Shown: positions 1 to 9,522, counted from the first letter of the stretch. The stretch is DNA of 64,000 nucleotides from Paenibacillus agricola (GCF_011440305.1 NZ_JAAOIW010000003.1:613577-677576), one strand, 5' to 3'. Program-made: numbers and translations. Notes: generated from the sequence alone by a model not told the origin.

Positions 1-253
<253 letters not shown>

Positions 254-289
254 CCCCTAGTTAATGCTTGGTGCTGCATCGTCTCACTA

Positions 290-318
290 TTGAGTAATCA
301 GCCTGTTCATGATATGAT
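290..318 (+). promoter_or_regulatory. glpD promoter (sigma-A type)
   Basis: TTGAGT (290-295), a 17-bp spacer, then TATGAT (313-318) preceded by a TG-like extension. Transcription would start near 325, giving a leader of about 140 nt that contains the terminator at 373-439. Confidence 0.75.
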
Positions 319-372
319 GGCTTTAATATTTACAACAATGACAAGTTAATAGTGTGGTCAGAGACTAAGAGT

Positions 373-439
373 AGACCGTAGCAAACCCTGTGGGAGCCGT
401 TTGGCAATTTCCATAGGGTATGTTAGCGGTCTTTTTTTG
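373..439 (+). terminator. Leader terminator of glpD, probable GlpP antitermination target
   Basis: A long stem-loop sits between the promoter and the glpD start. AGACCG (373-378) pairs with CGGTCT (427-432), and inside it ACCCTGTGG (385-393) pairs with CCATAGGGT (411-419) with one G-U pair. The outer arm runs straight into seven Ts, so the structure is an intrinsic terminator in the untranslated leader. In Bacillus subtilis GlpP bound to glycerol-3-phosphate prevents termination in the glpD leader. A glpP gene is present at 2880-3431, so the same control is inferred here. Confidence 0.85.
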
Positions 440-466
440 TTGCCACAGAAAAAGGATGGGATTCGG

Positions 467-2143
467 ATGGGTTTGAATTTTTCAGGAGAGCTACGCTCTA
501 TACATCTTCAAGCACTAGAAGCAGAGACCTTGGATTTGCTAGTAATTGGTGGAGGCATTACAGGGGCAGGTATTGCGTTGGATGCGCAAGCACGTGGCAT
601 GTCAACAGGACTGATTGAGATGCAGGATTTTGCGGCAGGCACCTCTAGCCGTTCAACGAAGCTAATCCACGGCGGCTTGCGCTACTTAAAGCAGCTGGAG
701 TTTAAGCTGGTTGCCGAGGTAGGTAAGGAACGGGCGATTGTGTATGAGAATGCACCTCATGTGACTACACCAGAATGGATGCTGCTGCCGATCATCGAGG
801 GTGGGACATATGGGAAACTGGCAACCTCTTTCGGTTTAATTATTTATGACTTCCTTGCTGGCGTCCACAAGCATGAACGGCGCCGTATGCTTTCCTTAGA
901 TGCCACAATTAAGCGCGAGCCCTTGCTGCGTAAGGATAAGCTTAAAGGCGGCGGCTATTACGTGGAATACCGCACTGATGATGCGCGGCTGACGATTGAA
1001 GTCATGAAGGAAGCGGTACAACGTGGAGCCAAGGTCGTTAACTATGCCAAGGCGGATGAGCTGATCTATGAGAAAGGCCGTTTGGTAGGCGTCCGTGTAA
1101 TAGATCAATTAACGGGGCAAGCCGCTAGTATCTACGCCAAAAAAATCGTAAATGCGGCAGGTCCCTGGGTCGACACGATCCGGGAAATCGATGGCTCCAA
1201 GCAGGGCAAAAGATTACATCTAACCAAAGGCGTACATCTTGTCATTGACCAAACCAAGTTCCCGCTAAAGCAGGCAACCTACTTCGATACCCCGGATGGA
1301 CGAATGGTATTTGCTATCCCAAGAGAAGGCAAAACCTATATCGGCACCACCGATACAAATTATACAGGCGAGCTTGTGCATCCCCGGATGACTCTCGAGG
1401 ACCGTGACTATATATTGCGCGCGGCCAATTTTATGTTTCCTAGCTTGAATTTGGTTGCCAAGGATGTGGAATCCAGCTGGTCCGGCTTACGCCCGCTTAT
1501 TCATGAGGACGGCAAATCTCCCTCCGAGCTTTCACGCAAGGATGAAATTTTTATCGCTCCGTCGGGACTTATCACGATAGCAGGCGGCAAGCTAACCGGA
1601 TATCGCAAAATGGCCGAACGGATCGTTAATCTTGTTGCTACACAGCTGGAAAAGGAAGACAATCGCCCCTCCTTCCCGGCATGTACAACTGCAAGTATTG
1701 TCCTATCAGGAGGCAAGATGGGCGGCTCTAAAGGCTTTGCCGCTTTCGTCAAAAGTAAAATTGATGATGCCAAAAGCCTTGGGCTTTCCGAGCAGTCCGC
1801 TAAAGTGCTAGTCCATCGTTATGGCTCCAATGTAGACCGGGTGCTGGAGCTTTACACGATGCATAAAACTGAAGCTTCCGAGCATAACATTCCAGCTGAA
1901 TGGTTCGCAGCGCTTCTGTATGGCATAGAAGCGGAAATGGTAGCGACCCCCCATGATTTTTTCATTAGAAGGACTGGTTCGCTTTATTTCAATATTGAGG
2001 CTCTGCAGCTCTATAAGCAGCCCGTGACAGCCTATATGGCGGAGCGCTTCAATTGGACGGATTTAGAAACCAATTCACATGTGAATACACTCGAGCTACA
2101 CATACGCGACGCTGTCGAACCGTTGGTCACAACCACAGATTAG
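467..2143 (+). CDS. glpD: Aerobic glycerol-3-phosphate dehydrogenase
   Basis: FAD-dependent, membrane-associated oxidation of sn-glycerol-3-phosphate to dihydroxyacetone phosphate with electrons passed to quinone. The 558-residue protein has the N-terminal dinucleotide-binding motif VIGGGITGAG near residue 26 and the GlpD signature GTSSRSTKLIHGGLRYL near residue 60. The usual family length is 550-570. The frame is open upstream to 401, but that part lies inside the leader terminator, so I take the ATG at 467, preceded by AAAGGA about 10 nt away. It has its own promoter (290-318) and a GlpP-type leader, and is divergent from glpK. Confidence 0.93.
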   Translation: MGLNFSGELRSIHLQALEAETLDLLVIGGGITGAGIALDAQARGMSTGLIEMQDFAAGTSSRSTKLIHGGLRYLKQLEFKLVAEVGKERAIVYENAPHVTTPEWMLLPIIEGGTYGKLATSFGLIIYDFLAGVHKHERRRMLSLDATIKREPLLRKDKLKGGGYYVEYRTDDARLTIEVMKEAVQRGAKVVNYAKADELIYEKGRLVGVRVIDQLTGQAASIYAKKIVNAAGPWVDTIREIDGSKQGKRLHLTKGVHLVIDQTKFPLKQATYFDTPDGRMVFAIPREGKTYIGTTDTNYTGELVHPRMTLEDRDYILRAANFMFPSLNLVAKDVESSWSGLRPLIHEDGKSPSELSRKDEIFIAPSGLITIAGGKLTGYRKMAERIVNLVATQLEKEDNRPSFPACTTASIVLSGGKMGGSKGFAAFVKSKIDDAKSLGLSEQSAKVLVHRYGSNVDRVLELYTMHKTEASEHNIPAEWFAALLYGIEAEMVATPHDFFIRRTGSLYFNIEALQLYKQPVTAYMAERFNWTDLETNSHVNTLELHIRDAVEPLVTTTD

Positions 2144-2195
2144 CGTTATTACTCTACCTTTCCCCATAGCTCCCCTTAGTGAAAGGTGGACTTTC

Positions 2196-2883
2196 ATGGA
2201 ATCGGACAGTGCCCAATCCAATATTCACCAACTGCATGATAAACTTACAAGTACCTGCTATCGAGCAAGAAAATCTTCCTTGAGTTGCTCCGCTCCTTTG
2301 TACATGAAGGCTGGGTTGAGCATATTAATGAAGCAGATATGATTACCAATCACCAGCTATTTGGCAAGGATCTTGTTGATTTTCAATATCTGCTTCTGGA
2401 TATCCAACGTTATTCAGAAGCAGAGCTGTTAGGCCTCTCCAATACAATCGGCTCTGTGTTTTTACTTGAGCAAAAGGCAGATTCAGAGCTGTTAATCGCC
2501 CGCCTCCGCAAGCTGATCGGAACTATTGAACATATGCCCTTGGAATTGCAGCAGCGATTTATCACATGGCTAACGAATATCGTCGGCAGGAAATTAAAGC
2601 CAGGAAACCAGCAGGACATGGAGCAATACTGGATGATATCAAAGTGAAAGGTGTGAGTACTGTGAGGTCAAATCTCGAGAAAACACTGGATGATTTTGAG
2701 CAAAAAATGATCAGTAAAGGCATCGAGCAAGGTATTGAGCAAGGCATCGAGCAAGGCAAAGAAACAACACAGCTGACGATCGCCAAAAACCTGATTGCAC
2801 TAGGGCTGGATATTCGTGCTATTGCACAAGCTACAGGGCTTACCGAAGAAGCAGTGGTACACCTAAAAAGCCAGCTTCACTAA
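2196..2883 (+). pseudogene. Decayed Rpn-family (PD-(D/E)XK) nuclease / transposase-like gene
   Basis: Remnant of an Rpn/YhgA-like recombination-promoting nuclease. Pieces in three frames line up as one protein: an N-terminal HDKL-like start near 2240, a segment FLELLRSFVHEGWVEHINEAD (about 2270-2340), a central region ending LPLELQQRF (to about 2580), and a C-terminal tail ILDDIKVKGVSTV to the stop at 2883. The tail contains the repeat GIEQGIEQGIEQGK typical of the family. There are at least two frameshifts, and the conserved nuclease core between EADMIT and NHQLFGK is deleted, so it should be inactive. It ends tail-to-tail with glpP, overlapping it by four bases. Confidence 0.8.
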
Positions 2884-3431
2884 TACTGGCTCCAAATATC
2901 TTTGCGTGAGGTGGTTACTGCAACGGCTCCCGCCTGCAGCGCCATCTCTACTTCCTCCACGGTCCGGATCAAGCCGCCAGCAAGAATAGGAATGCTCAAT
3001 TGCCCGTGCAGTTCTTCTATTATATGTGGCATCACACCCGGTAAAACCTCGATGTAATCGGGTTGATTTTTTTGCGTAATCTTATATGTAGTCTCTAAGG
3101 CAGTAGTATCCAGCAGAAAATGCCGTTGAATGGCCAGCACCTTATGCTTTTTTGCCGTGAGGATTGCTGAGCTTTTTGTGGATATGATCCCTGCTGGTTT
3201 AATGGTCTGGCATAAAAACTCGATCGCATATTCGTCGTTTTTCAATCCGTGGATCAAATCAGCATGGATCAATAAGTTTTTTCCATGGCTTCTGGCAAGC
3301 TGGGAAACACTTAGCAATTGAGAAATATGGCTGTCAAGAAGTACTAAATATTGGAAATTGCTCTTAATTAATAATTCCAGGTCCCTCATTTTACGAACCG
3401 CTGGCAGCACCTTTTGCCCCATGAAATCCAA
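2880..3431 (-). CDS. glpP: Glycerol-3-phosphate-responsive antiterminator
   Basis: RNA-binding antiterminator with a TIM-barrel-like fold that, with glycerol-3-phosphate, lets polymerase read through leader terminators of glp genes. The 183-residue protein has the family pattern KVLPAVR near the N terminus, LLIHADLIHGL near residue 55, DYIEVLPGVMP near residue 130 and PILAGGLIRT near residue 150. The start is probably TTG at 3431: AAAGGAGG lies 8 nt before it, whereas the in-frame ATG three codons later is too far from it. A possible -10 element TATGAT lies about 70 nt upstream. Its likely target is the glpD leader at 373-439. Confidence 0.9.
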   Translation of the reverse strand: MDFMGQKVLPAVRKMRDLELLIKSNFQYLVLLDSHISQLLSVSQLARSHGKNLLIHADLIHGLKNDEYAIEFLCQTIKPAGIISTKSSAILTAKKHKVLAIQRHFLLDTTALETTYKITQKNQPDYIEVLPGVMPHIIEELHGQLSIPILAGGLIRTVEEVEMALQAGAVAVTTSRKDIWSQY

Positions 3432-3561
3432 TCGTATTTCCTCCTTTGCTTTGCCTATAGTTTTTAAGCTGTCAGCCTTCCATTATCATATCATTTCCGA
3501 ATGGCGTTATCGACCCTACTTCATATAAGATAACGCACTTGGCTCATTTAAGCTGAAATAG

Positions 3562-3608
3562 AAAAAGCTATCGTTGCCCTTCATATGTGGGGAACCGAAT
3601 AGCTTTTT
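3562..3608. terminator. Bidirectional terminator after the YihY gene
   Basis: AAAAAGCTAT (3562-3571) pairs with ATAGCTTTTT (3599-3608), with an imperfect inner extension. It gives a T-tract in both directions. On the minus strand it ends the YihY-family gene. Confidence 0.75.
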
Positions 3609-3612
3609 TTAT

Positions 3613-4599
3613 TTACTTTTTATTTTTTTTACCAAAGGGCATCGGGAAAGCAAATTTTTTCATGCCCTCCTTTTGTTTACCTTCTCGGTCAAAATGCAAA
3701 GTCGCGTTAATTTCTCCACCCAACACAATCAAGATACTCGATAAATATAACCAGGTCAGCAGAACAATAACACCGCCAATACTACCGTAGGTTTTCGTAT
3801 AGTTGCCGAAGTTATTGACATAAAACGAAAATAAGATGGAGGTTAGAACCCAACCAATCGTGGCAAAAACAGCTCCTGGCAGCACTTCACGAAACCGAAG
3901 GCGTAAATTAGGCGTATATTTGTAGATCAATACAAATGCCGTCACCATGGTAACCAAGGGAATGACATATTGGGCAATGCCCCATAGAAATTCAAAATTT
4001 CCGGGTAATTGCGTAAACTTATAAATCGTCTCACCTATTAATTTACCAAAAATTAATAAGATAAGGCTGAGAAACAGCATGATCGCCAAGGTGACCGTAA
4101 AAATAAGGGAAATCCCTCTCACCTTCCAGAAGGGTCGGTTCTCCTCTTCGTCATAGGCTTTATTTAACGCTTTAATAATCGCGTTAACCCCGTTGGAGGC
4201 CGACCATAAGGTAGCCAGCAGACCAATGGAGAGAATCGAGCCGTTTCTCGACTTTTGTAATTCCGAGAACACATCTACGATCGTTTCATCAGAAAGCTGC
4301 GGAATGACTCGACTTATATTGGCCAACGCATCACTTACCGTAATGTCTGAGTAGCTAAGAACGGCAAAAACGAAAATAAGAAAAGGAAAAAACGATAAAA
4401 TCAAATAATACGTCAGTTGGGCTCCTAACGCAGGAACGTCATCATCCTCAAATCGGCAATAGAGGCTTTGTAGGAAATCAATGAATGACATCCGCTTCTT
4501 ATGCTTGCCGGAGCCGTCGCCAACAACGGGTGTTTGGGAAAGCTGGGTCCATACGGCTGACGACTGTTTTTTTTTAGCTGGATCCACAGCTTTTGCCAT
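3613..4599 (-). CDS. YihY/BrkB-family inner-membrane protein (UPF0761)
   Basis: Polytopic membrane protein of 328 residues, family YihY (once called ribonuclease BN or virulence factor BrkB in error). Function is not established; a transport or envelope role is often suggested. The family features seen are ALGAQLTYYLILSFFPF near residue 60, about six membrane segments, and the conserved GGVIVLLTWLY segment near residue 275. The C terminus is a lysine-rich cytoplasmic tail. The ATG at 4599 has AGGAGG 7 nt upstream. A small frameshifted reading frame (4618-4723) ends directly before this ribosome binding site. Confidence 0.85.
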   Translation of the reverse strand: MAKAVDPAKKKQSSAVWTQLSQTPVVGDGSGKHKKRMSFIDFLQSLYCRFEDDDVPALGAQLTYYLILSFFPFLIFVFAVLSYSDITVSDALANISRVIPQLSDETIVDVFSELQKSRNGSILSIGLLATLWSASNGVNAIIKALNKAYDEEENRPFWKVRGISLIFTVTLAIMLFLSLILLIFGKLIGETIYKFTQLPGNFEFLWGIAQYVIPLVTMVTAFVLIYKYTPNLRLRFREVLPGAVFATIGWVLTSILFSFYVNNFGNYTKTYGSIGGVIVLLTWLYLSSILIVLGGEINATLHFDREGKQKEGMKKFAFPMPFGKKNKK

Positions 4600-4617
4600 A
4601 CAATAGCCTCCTATTCG

Positions 4618-4723
4618 TTATCTGGATGAATTTCGTTTAGTTAATGCCGACTGGTCGATGGCATCTGGCAGCGGTTCATCTTCATTCGCGGGAGACTATT
4701 TGTGCATTAGTTAAATGGCCCAT
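4618..4723 (-). pseudogene. Small frameshifted reading frame upstream of the YihY gene
   Basis: On the minus strand ATG at 4723 has a near-perfect ribosome binding site (AAGGAGGAATCACA then ATG). It reads 13 codons, MGHLTNAQIVSRE, to a TGA at 4682-4684. A one-base shift at the end of that run continues as NEDEPLPDAIDQSALTKR and stops at 4618-4620, just before the AGGAGG of the next gene. The two parts together make a tidy 34-residue protein in operon position. Either a real frameshift mutation, a programmed or sequencing frameshift, or coincidence. I do not recognise the family. Confidence 0.35.
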
Positions 4724-4837
4724 TGTGATTCCTCCTTCGGTAATACTGTATACCGTGTAAGCAGATACAGTGGTTGCTCTTCTTTCTTACCCCATTGAAG
4801 GGGAGAGTGACACAACCTGGAGGAGTGAATATCAATG

Positions 4838-5968
4838 TTAATCTGAATCTATATTTTTCCGAAAAGCAAGCAGAAACGAGGTTTCCTTTTCATTGCTGGT
4901 AAACGAAATATCCCCATCATTTTTTAACATAATCTGCTTGCATATCGCTAATCCAAGCCCTGTACCATTTTCCTTATCCGTCACAAAGGGGTTGAAAATC
5001 ACATCATTCATCTTCGATGGGATGCTTGGTCCATTATTGCTCACTCTAATATACGTATGGAAGTTGTCTTCCATAACTGCTATATGTATTTTTTTATCAC
5101 TTTTAAGCTTGGATAACGCATCGATCCCATTATTCAATAAATTGGAGAGCACCTGCTGAATTGCCATCTTTTGTACGTTTAACATCAAATTCGCTGAAAT
5201 GGTTAATGTTAAGTCCACATTTTCATTAATTAGCCTTGGATTCAGCAAGGATAAAATATGGTCAAGCACCTGCTTGGCAGAAATAAGGTCCTTCGCTTCG
5301 TCCATGATCGGTTTTTTGGAAAAGCTGAGAAAACCGGTCACCTGCATAAGGATATGGTCACATTCATCGTCAATAAAATCGAGGTAGGCTTCAGCCCGCT
5401 CATAGTTATTGCTGGTTATTGTGGAGCGCAGCAGCTTCAGAAACCCTTTGATGGATGTCATCGGGTTTCGAATTTCGTGAGCCATGCTCGCCGCCATTTT
5501 GCCAACAAGCGAAATTCTGTCATCGTGGTGCTTAGTGATCGCGGAAGCGTTATCTTTCATCTGGGAAATGGATTGGTTCCAATAGTTTTGGCACATTACC
5601 GTTTCGAAATAATCAATTCTGGCATTCATTTGTTTAAATAGCGTTAACGTCAGCGTAGACTCGCCAACCTCAAGTAGTGTTTGCCTCCAGAGCTGTGCGG
5701 CCAAGAATAACATGCCTGTCTCTACGCCTTCTTGCTCCACCAGCTGCTCCAAAGGAATACAATTGCCTAATAGATTATTATGCAGCGGGTAAGCCTCAAC
5801 AGCTGTTTCTAGATCGGTTATGTAGCCAAACCCCTTCTCTCCCATACTGTACATGTAAGACTCATCATAGCGGTTGGGAAACCGTTCATTAAATGCTTGA
5901 ATCCAATAGGTAATATACGCTGCCCGATTGATACGAACATGGGTTAAAACATCGCGGTTATCCATCAT
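4838..5968 (-). CDS. Soluble sensor histidine kinase (sporulation-kinase-like)
   Basis: Autophosphorylating histidine kinase without membrane segments. The first 140 residues form an unrecognised, probably ligand-sensing region. The H-box SMAHEIRNPM puts the phospho-acceptor at about His164, followed by an N-box (LSNLLNNGIDAL) and the G-box GTGLGLAICKQI near the C terminus. The H-box plus GHKL layout resembles the cytoplasmic Kin family that feeds the Spo0 phosphorelay in spore formers. No response regulator is adjacent, which fits an orphan phosphorelay kinase. The frame opens at 6013, but the ATG at 5968 (or 5965) has AGGAAGG just upstream and the earlier TTG has none. Confidence 0.82.
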   Translation of the reverse strand: MMDNRDVLTHVRINRAAYITYWIQAFNERFPNRYDESYMYSMGEKGFGYITDLETAVEAYPLHNNLLGNCIPLEQLVEQEGVETGMLFLAAQLWRQTLLEVGESTLTLTLFKQMNARIDYFETVMCQNYWNQSISQMKDNASAITKHHDDRISLVGKMAASMAHEIRNPMTSIKGFLKLLRSTITSNNYERAEAYLDFIDDECDHILMQVTGFLSFSKKPIMDEAKDLISAKQVLDHILSLLNPRLINENVDLTLTISANLMLNVQKMAIQQVLSNLLNNGIDALSKLKSDKKIHIAVMEDNFHTYIRVSNNGPSIPSKMNDVIFNPFVTDKENGTGLGLAICKQIMLKNDGDISFTSNEKETSFLLAFRKNIDSD

Positions 5969-6033
5969 GTAGACCTTCCTGTTTATAAAATTGGTAATAA
6001 TATCGGAAACCAAGGGGAGGGAGTGCAGTGCAT

Positions 6034-6063
6034 AAAAAAGAGCTGTCCCTAGGGGACAGCTCT
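6034..6063 (-). terminator. Strong intrinsic terminator after rbsD
   Basis: AGAGCTGTCCC (6039-6049) and GGGACAGCTCT (6053-6063) form a perfect 11-bp stem with a 3-nt loop. On the minus strand it is followed by six Ts. It ends the two-gene operon containing rbsD. Confidence 0.92.
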
Positions 6064-6158
6064 GTTCTTAGTCAGCAACATTTAACAGGAACCACTATCC
6101 AAATATAATTGTGATATTTTTACATTTTATCACATTCTGGACACATTGGGTATGGCTT

Positions 6159-6545
6159 TTATCCCGAAATTATCATGATATTCGCATAAGGTACGGAATC
6201 CCCTGTTCGAATAACAGCTCGTGATTCCCCGCATATATCTTTAAACTGTTGGTGCGTTATAACGCGAAAGGCAACACCTGGGAGCGCCTCGACCAATTCC
6301 TCATAACGCGCGGGGCTTGCTTGCTTCATCTCTTCGGTTACAATCACCGAATCTATAATAAATTCGCCATGTATTGCACGAACCGTGTCCAATACGGTAG
6401 GAATCCCATCCGTCAATGCGAGATCCAGCCGTTCAATCCCAAGGGGAACAGGAAATCCTCGGTCACAGATGGTCAATAAATCGGTATGCCCGGTTTCTGC
6501 TAAAATGCGGTTCAACGTTGGATTTAATATGCCTCCTCTTTTCAT
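6159..6545 (-). CDS. rbsD: D-ribose pyranase
   Basis: Interconverts beta-pyranose and furanose forms of ribose so that ribokinase can use it. The 128 residues match the family length. The N terminus carries LAETGHTD with the expected catalytic His at residue 20, and CDRGFPVP and the C-terminal VRTGD-like and YANIMI segments are present. It is not in a ribose operon: no RbsK, RbsA or RbsB is nearby. Its ATG overlaps the stop of the upstream small gene by four bases (ATGA), so the two are translationally coupled. Confidence 0.92.
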   Translation of the reverse strand: MKRGGILNPTLNRILAETGHTDLLTICDRGFPVPLGIERLDLALTDGIPTVLDTVRAIHGEFIIDSVIVTEEMKQASPARYEELVEALPGVAFRVITHQQFKDICGESRAVIRTGDSVPYANIMIISG

Positions 6546-6775
6546 TGGGCTCCCTGCCTCTGCGCCAAAGCACGGTTCCGCTGCTCTGCTGTAATTCCTT
6601 CTCTAATAGAAGGGGTGGGACGCTTCAAATAAAAGATATCCCCATTCCCGCTCTCATGCTCTTGCCCGCTTTGGCGTGTTCCTGTTACACTGACCAATTC
6701 CCAGCCCTCTTGGCCCAATTGCTGGAGTTCATTGAAATTGACAGCCTTGCAATATTCCCAACTCGACTTTTTCAA
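6542..6775 (-). CDS. Small DUF4177-like protein coupled to rbsD
   Basis: A 77-residue soluble protein. The pattern WEY..AVNFNELQQLGQEGWELVS followed by FYLKRP resembles DUF4177-type small domains; function unknown. The start is a TTG at 6775 with GGGAGG 9 nt upstream. It overlaps rbsD by ATGA. An upstream promoter is seen at 6830-6858. Confidence 0.7.
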   Translation of the reverse strand: MKKSSWEYCKAVNFNELQQLGQEGWELVSVTGTRQSGQEHESGNGDIFYLKRPTPSIREGITAEQRNRALAQRQGAQ

Positions 6776-6829
6776 ACTATTTGGCCTCCCTGATTATTGA
6801 AATGCTCCTTAATAGATTAAGATAACATT

Positions 6830-6858
6830 ACCTTATCAGCGCAATTATTGTTCGTCAA
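6830..6858 (-). promoter_or_regulatory. Promoter of the rbsD operon
   Basis: On the minus strand TTGACG (6853-6858), 17-bp spacer, TAAGGT (6830-6835). It lies 55 nt upstream of the TTG start of the first gene. Confidence 0.5.
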
Positions 6859-6891
6859 TATAGGAGAGCAGATAAGTGGAAGATAAGGACA

Positions 6892-9171
6892 TTATGCTTT
6901 ACGCAGCCGAAGCGCATTGCAAATAACGGTGACCGAGCTAAAGGCCATAGCTGTACAAGCCATCCATGGAGCCAGGTATCCCCCTATCGCAAAAGGCAGG
7001 GCAAACGCATTATAAAGCATGGAAAATGCGAGGTTTTGACGAATAATCCGCATCGTAGCCCGGCTGACCTTCACCGAGCGAACGAGCCCCTGCAGACCAT
7101 GCTTTAGCAGCACAATGTCTGCCGCAGCCTTCGCGATATCGGTTCCCTGCATCACGGCAATCCCTATATCAGCTGCAGCGAGGGCTGGTGCATCATTGAT
7201 ACCATCACCAACCATGGCTACTGTATATCCCTCCTGCTGGAGGGACCTCACCAGCCGCTCTTTCCCTTCCGGCAGCATTCTGGCGTAAACATGCCGAACT
7301 CCTGCCTGCTTAGCCGTATAGGCTGCCGTCGATTGGCGGTCTCCAGTAACCATTCGGATGTCCATTCCCATCGATGCCAATTGACGAACGGCTTTGCGGG
7401 TATCCGGGATGACCGGGTCGCTGAAGGCAAGGGCACCTAGCCACAGGCCGTCAGCCGCGACATAGAGGGTAATAAATCCTTGCTGCTCCCATTGCTTGAA
7501 CACCCCAGCCCCGGGCTGGACTAAGCCGCCCACGCCTCGCTCAACTAACCATTGCCGTGTGCCTATCCAGATTGCTTTGCCTTCAACAAGCGCTTGGATG
7601 CCTTTTCCAGGGAAGGCCACAAAATGGCTGCTTGCCGGAATGTCCAGCTCCATACCTCGTGCTTCCCTTATGATGGCTTTGCCCAGCGGATGCTCGGAAT
7701 GCTGCTCGGCCGCAGCCATTATTCGCAGCAAGGCATGCTTGGGTGGAGCCGGAGGAGTCGAAGCTCCTCCAACACCACTGGCTGTCCAGATATCTGTAAC
7801 TCGCGGAATGCTGCCCGTCATCGTGCCTGTTTTATCGAGCAGAATCATATTAACCTTAGGCAGGAGTTCCATATTTCTGCCTTCCTTGAACACAATCCCC
7901 GATTGTGCCGCCCTCGCTGAGCCTACCAGAATCGAAATCGGCGTAGCCAAGCCAAGGGCGCATGGGCAGGCGATCAGCAGCACCGCAATCGCTTTTTCCA
8001 AGGCTCCTCCGACATCACCCGGTTCCATGATCATATACCATCCGGCAAAGGTAGCCATGGCTATGGCTATAATGACCGGTACAAATATACCGGAAATTTG
8101 ATCGGCCAGCCTTTGAATGGGAGCCTTGCTGACTTGTGCCTCCTCGACCAGCGCGATGATTTTCGACAAAGTGGATTGGTGCCCTACATCACTTACGCTC
8201 ACCTCCAACATCCCATTACCGTTGATCGTGCCTCCTGTCACCCTATCTCCCGTTTTTTTATTAACCGGCATCGCTTCTCCAGTGAGCATCGACTCATTAA
8301 CAGAAGAGTCCCCATCAACCACTTCCCCGTCTAATGGAATGCTTTCACCTGGCCTTATGAGAATCCGATCGCCAACGGCGATTTGGGCGAGCGGGATCCG
8401 CTGCTCACGCCCTTCCTGAATGACTCGGGCCGCTTCAGGGCGCAGGCGGTGTAGCTGGTGCAGACTGTTTAACGCTCGTTTTTTCGATAACGACTCCAGC
8501 CATCTGCCCAACCAGACAATCGTCATCACCATCGCACTAGCGTCAAAATATAAGGGTACATGCTGCGGGTGCAAGCTCCCAGCCTCAGTATAGCTATAGT
8601 TATGTATATCCGGAGCATGAAACAACAAATAATGGCTATAGAAATAGGCCGCAGAAGTGCTCATGATAATGAGAACATCCATGTTCGCGCTCCCACTTCT
8701 TAAAGCCCGATAGGCTCCGAGGTAGAAAGGAAATCCGATCACGAATTGTACTGGTGTCGCAAGCGCCCATTGAAACCAAGGATTAATGAGTAAAGCAGGC
8801 ACCCACACCGAAGCAGTAAGCTCATGATGGGCGGCCATCGCCCACAGGAAAGGCAGTGTAAGCAAGAGGGAAACCACAAATATTAGCCCTGAATGCCAAA
8901 TCCCTCGCGATGAACCTTCGCTTTTTCCTGCTTCATCCTTGCTCCTCTCAATAGCTTCAAAGCCCAATTGGTGGATGCGCTTTTTGATAAGGTCGATATG
9001 GGTTTGCTGGGGTAGCAGGGTCACGCCAGCTCGATTAAGTGCTAAATTGACTTGGATGCGTTCTACACCGTCCATCCTCCCTACCGCCTTTTCTATCCGT
9101 GCTCCACATGCTGCGCACGTCATTCCCGTAATATCCAGCACCACATATTGGGGATCATTTTGGCTGCTCAT
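6892..9171 (-). CDS. copA: Copper-exporting P1B-type ATPase
   Basis: Pumps Cu(I) out of the cytoplasm using ATP. The 759-residue protein has one N-terminal heavy-metal-associated domain with CAAC at 19-22 (many relatives have two), eight membrane segments, TGEAMP at 297-302, the metal-site CPC at 402-404, the phosphorylated Asp in DKTGT at 446-450, the nucleotide-binding HPLG at 494-497 and GDGIND at 655-660. The CPC motif points to copper or silver. A GGAG ribosome binding site precedes the ATG. No copZ or csoR gene is adjacent and I could not see a CsoR-type operator upstream. A decayed small frame (9168-9393) overlaps its start. Confidence 0.93.
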   Translation of the reverse strand: MSSQNDPQYVVLDITGMTCAACGARIEKAVGRMDGVERIQVNLALNRAGVTLLPQQTHIDLIKKRIHQLGFEAIERSKDEAGKSEGSSRGIWHSGLIFVVSLLLTLPFLWAMAAHHELTASVWVPALLINPWFQWALATPVQFVIGFPFYLGAYRALRSGSANMDVLIIMSTSAAYFYSHYLLFHAPDIHNYSYTEAGSLHPQHVPLYFDASAMVMTIVWLGRWLESLSKKRALNSLHQLHRLRPEAARVIQEGREQRIPLAQIAVGDRILIRPGESIPLDGEVVDGDSSVNESMLTGEAMPVNKKTGDRVTGGTINGNGMLEVSVSDVGHQSTLSKIIALVEEAQVSKAPIQRLADQISGIFVPVIIAIAMATFAGWYMIMEPGDVGGALEKAIAVLLIACPCALGLATPISILVGSARAAQSGIVFKEGRNMELLPKVNMILLDKTGTMTGSIPRVTDIWTASGVGGASTPPAPPKHALLRIMAAAEQHSEHPLGKAIIREARGMELDIPASSHFVAFPGKGIQALVEGKAIWIGTRQWLVERGVGGLVQPGAGVFKQWEQQGFITLYVAADGLWLGALAFSDPVIPDTRKAVRQLASMGMDIRMVTGDRQSTAAYTAKQAGVRHVYARMLPEGKERLVRSLQQEGYTVAMVGDGINDAPALAAADIGIAVMQGTDIAKAAADIVLLKHGLQGLVRSVKVSRATMRIIRQNLAFSMLYNAFALPFAIGGYLAPWMACTAMAFSSVTVICNALRLRKA

Positions 9172-9393
9172 AGCTCCACTCCGTTATCATCGAGATCAGT
9201 CCGTCTAACACTTTCAATATATGGACGTGTTCGATAATTCATGCTTGCCCAGCAACAAAGCACAAAAAACGCTCCCTGCGTCGGAAGCTCAGGAGTAATA
9301 AGCCCGATACCTAGCATAGCGATAAAATATTAATCATTAAAAAACGAGCGACATTGTTTTGTTTACAGATGCAGTCATGGTCTTAGAGGCACA
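9168..9393 (-). pseudogene. Possible decayed small membrane-protein gene before copA
   Basis: The otherwise empty stretch before copA reads in pieces like a small protein. A start at 9393 with AAAGGGGGAG upstream gives only three codons. Shifting frame gives KTMTASVNKTMSLVF, then LMINILS, and finally a 49-codon frame from ATG 9317 (MLGIGLITPELPTQG...) whose TGA at 9168-9170 overlaps the copA ATG. A short hairpin (GCTTCC/GGGAGC) followed by six Ts lies inside it at about 9266-9290 and could act as a leader terminator. I do not recognise the protein, and this may be chance. Confidence 0.3.
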
Positions 9394-9457
9394 TGATTTT
9401 CTCCCCCTTTATAGACCAGTGCCGTGTAAAGCTCAGTAATAATATCGTTTTTTCCAC

Positions 9458-9492
9458 AAAAAAAGCCTCGGTCCGCAAACGGATCCGAAGCT
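9458..9492 (-). terminator. Terminator after the HD-GYP gene
   Basis: AGCCTCGGTCCG (9464-9475) pairs with CGGATCCGAAGCT (9480-9492) around a CAAA loop, with small mismatches. The minus strand ends in a run of seven Ts. Confidence 0.85.
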
Positions 9493-9522
9493 CATCTCAC
9501 TTATGTAGCTAATCCATGCAAA

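Noticed and set aside
401-466. N-terminal extension of GlpD to the first open codon
   Set aside because: These codons form the leader terminator and precede the conserved start; the ATG at 467 fits the family.
7496-8101. A 201-codon open frame on the plus strand inside copA
   Set aside because: It is antisense to a clearly coding P-type ATPase, has no recognisable domain and no ribosome binding site.
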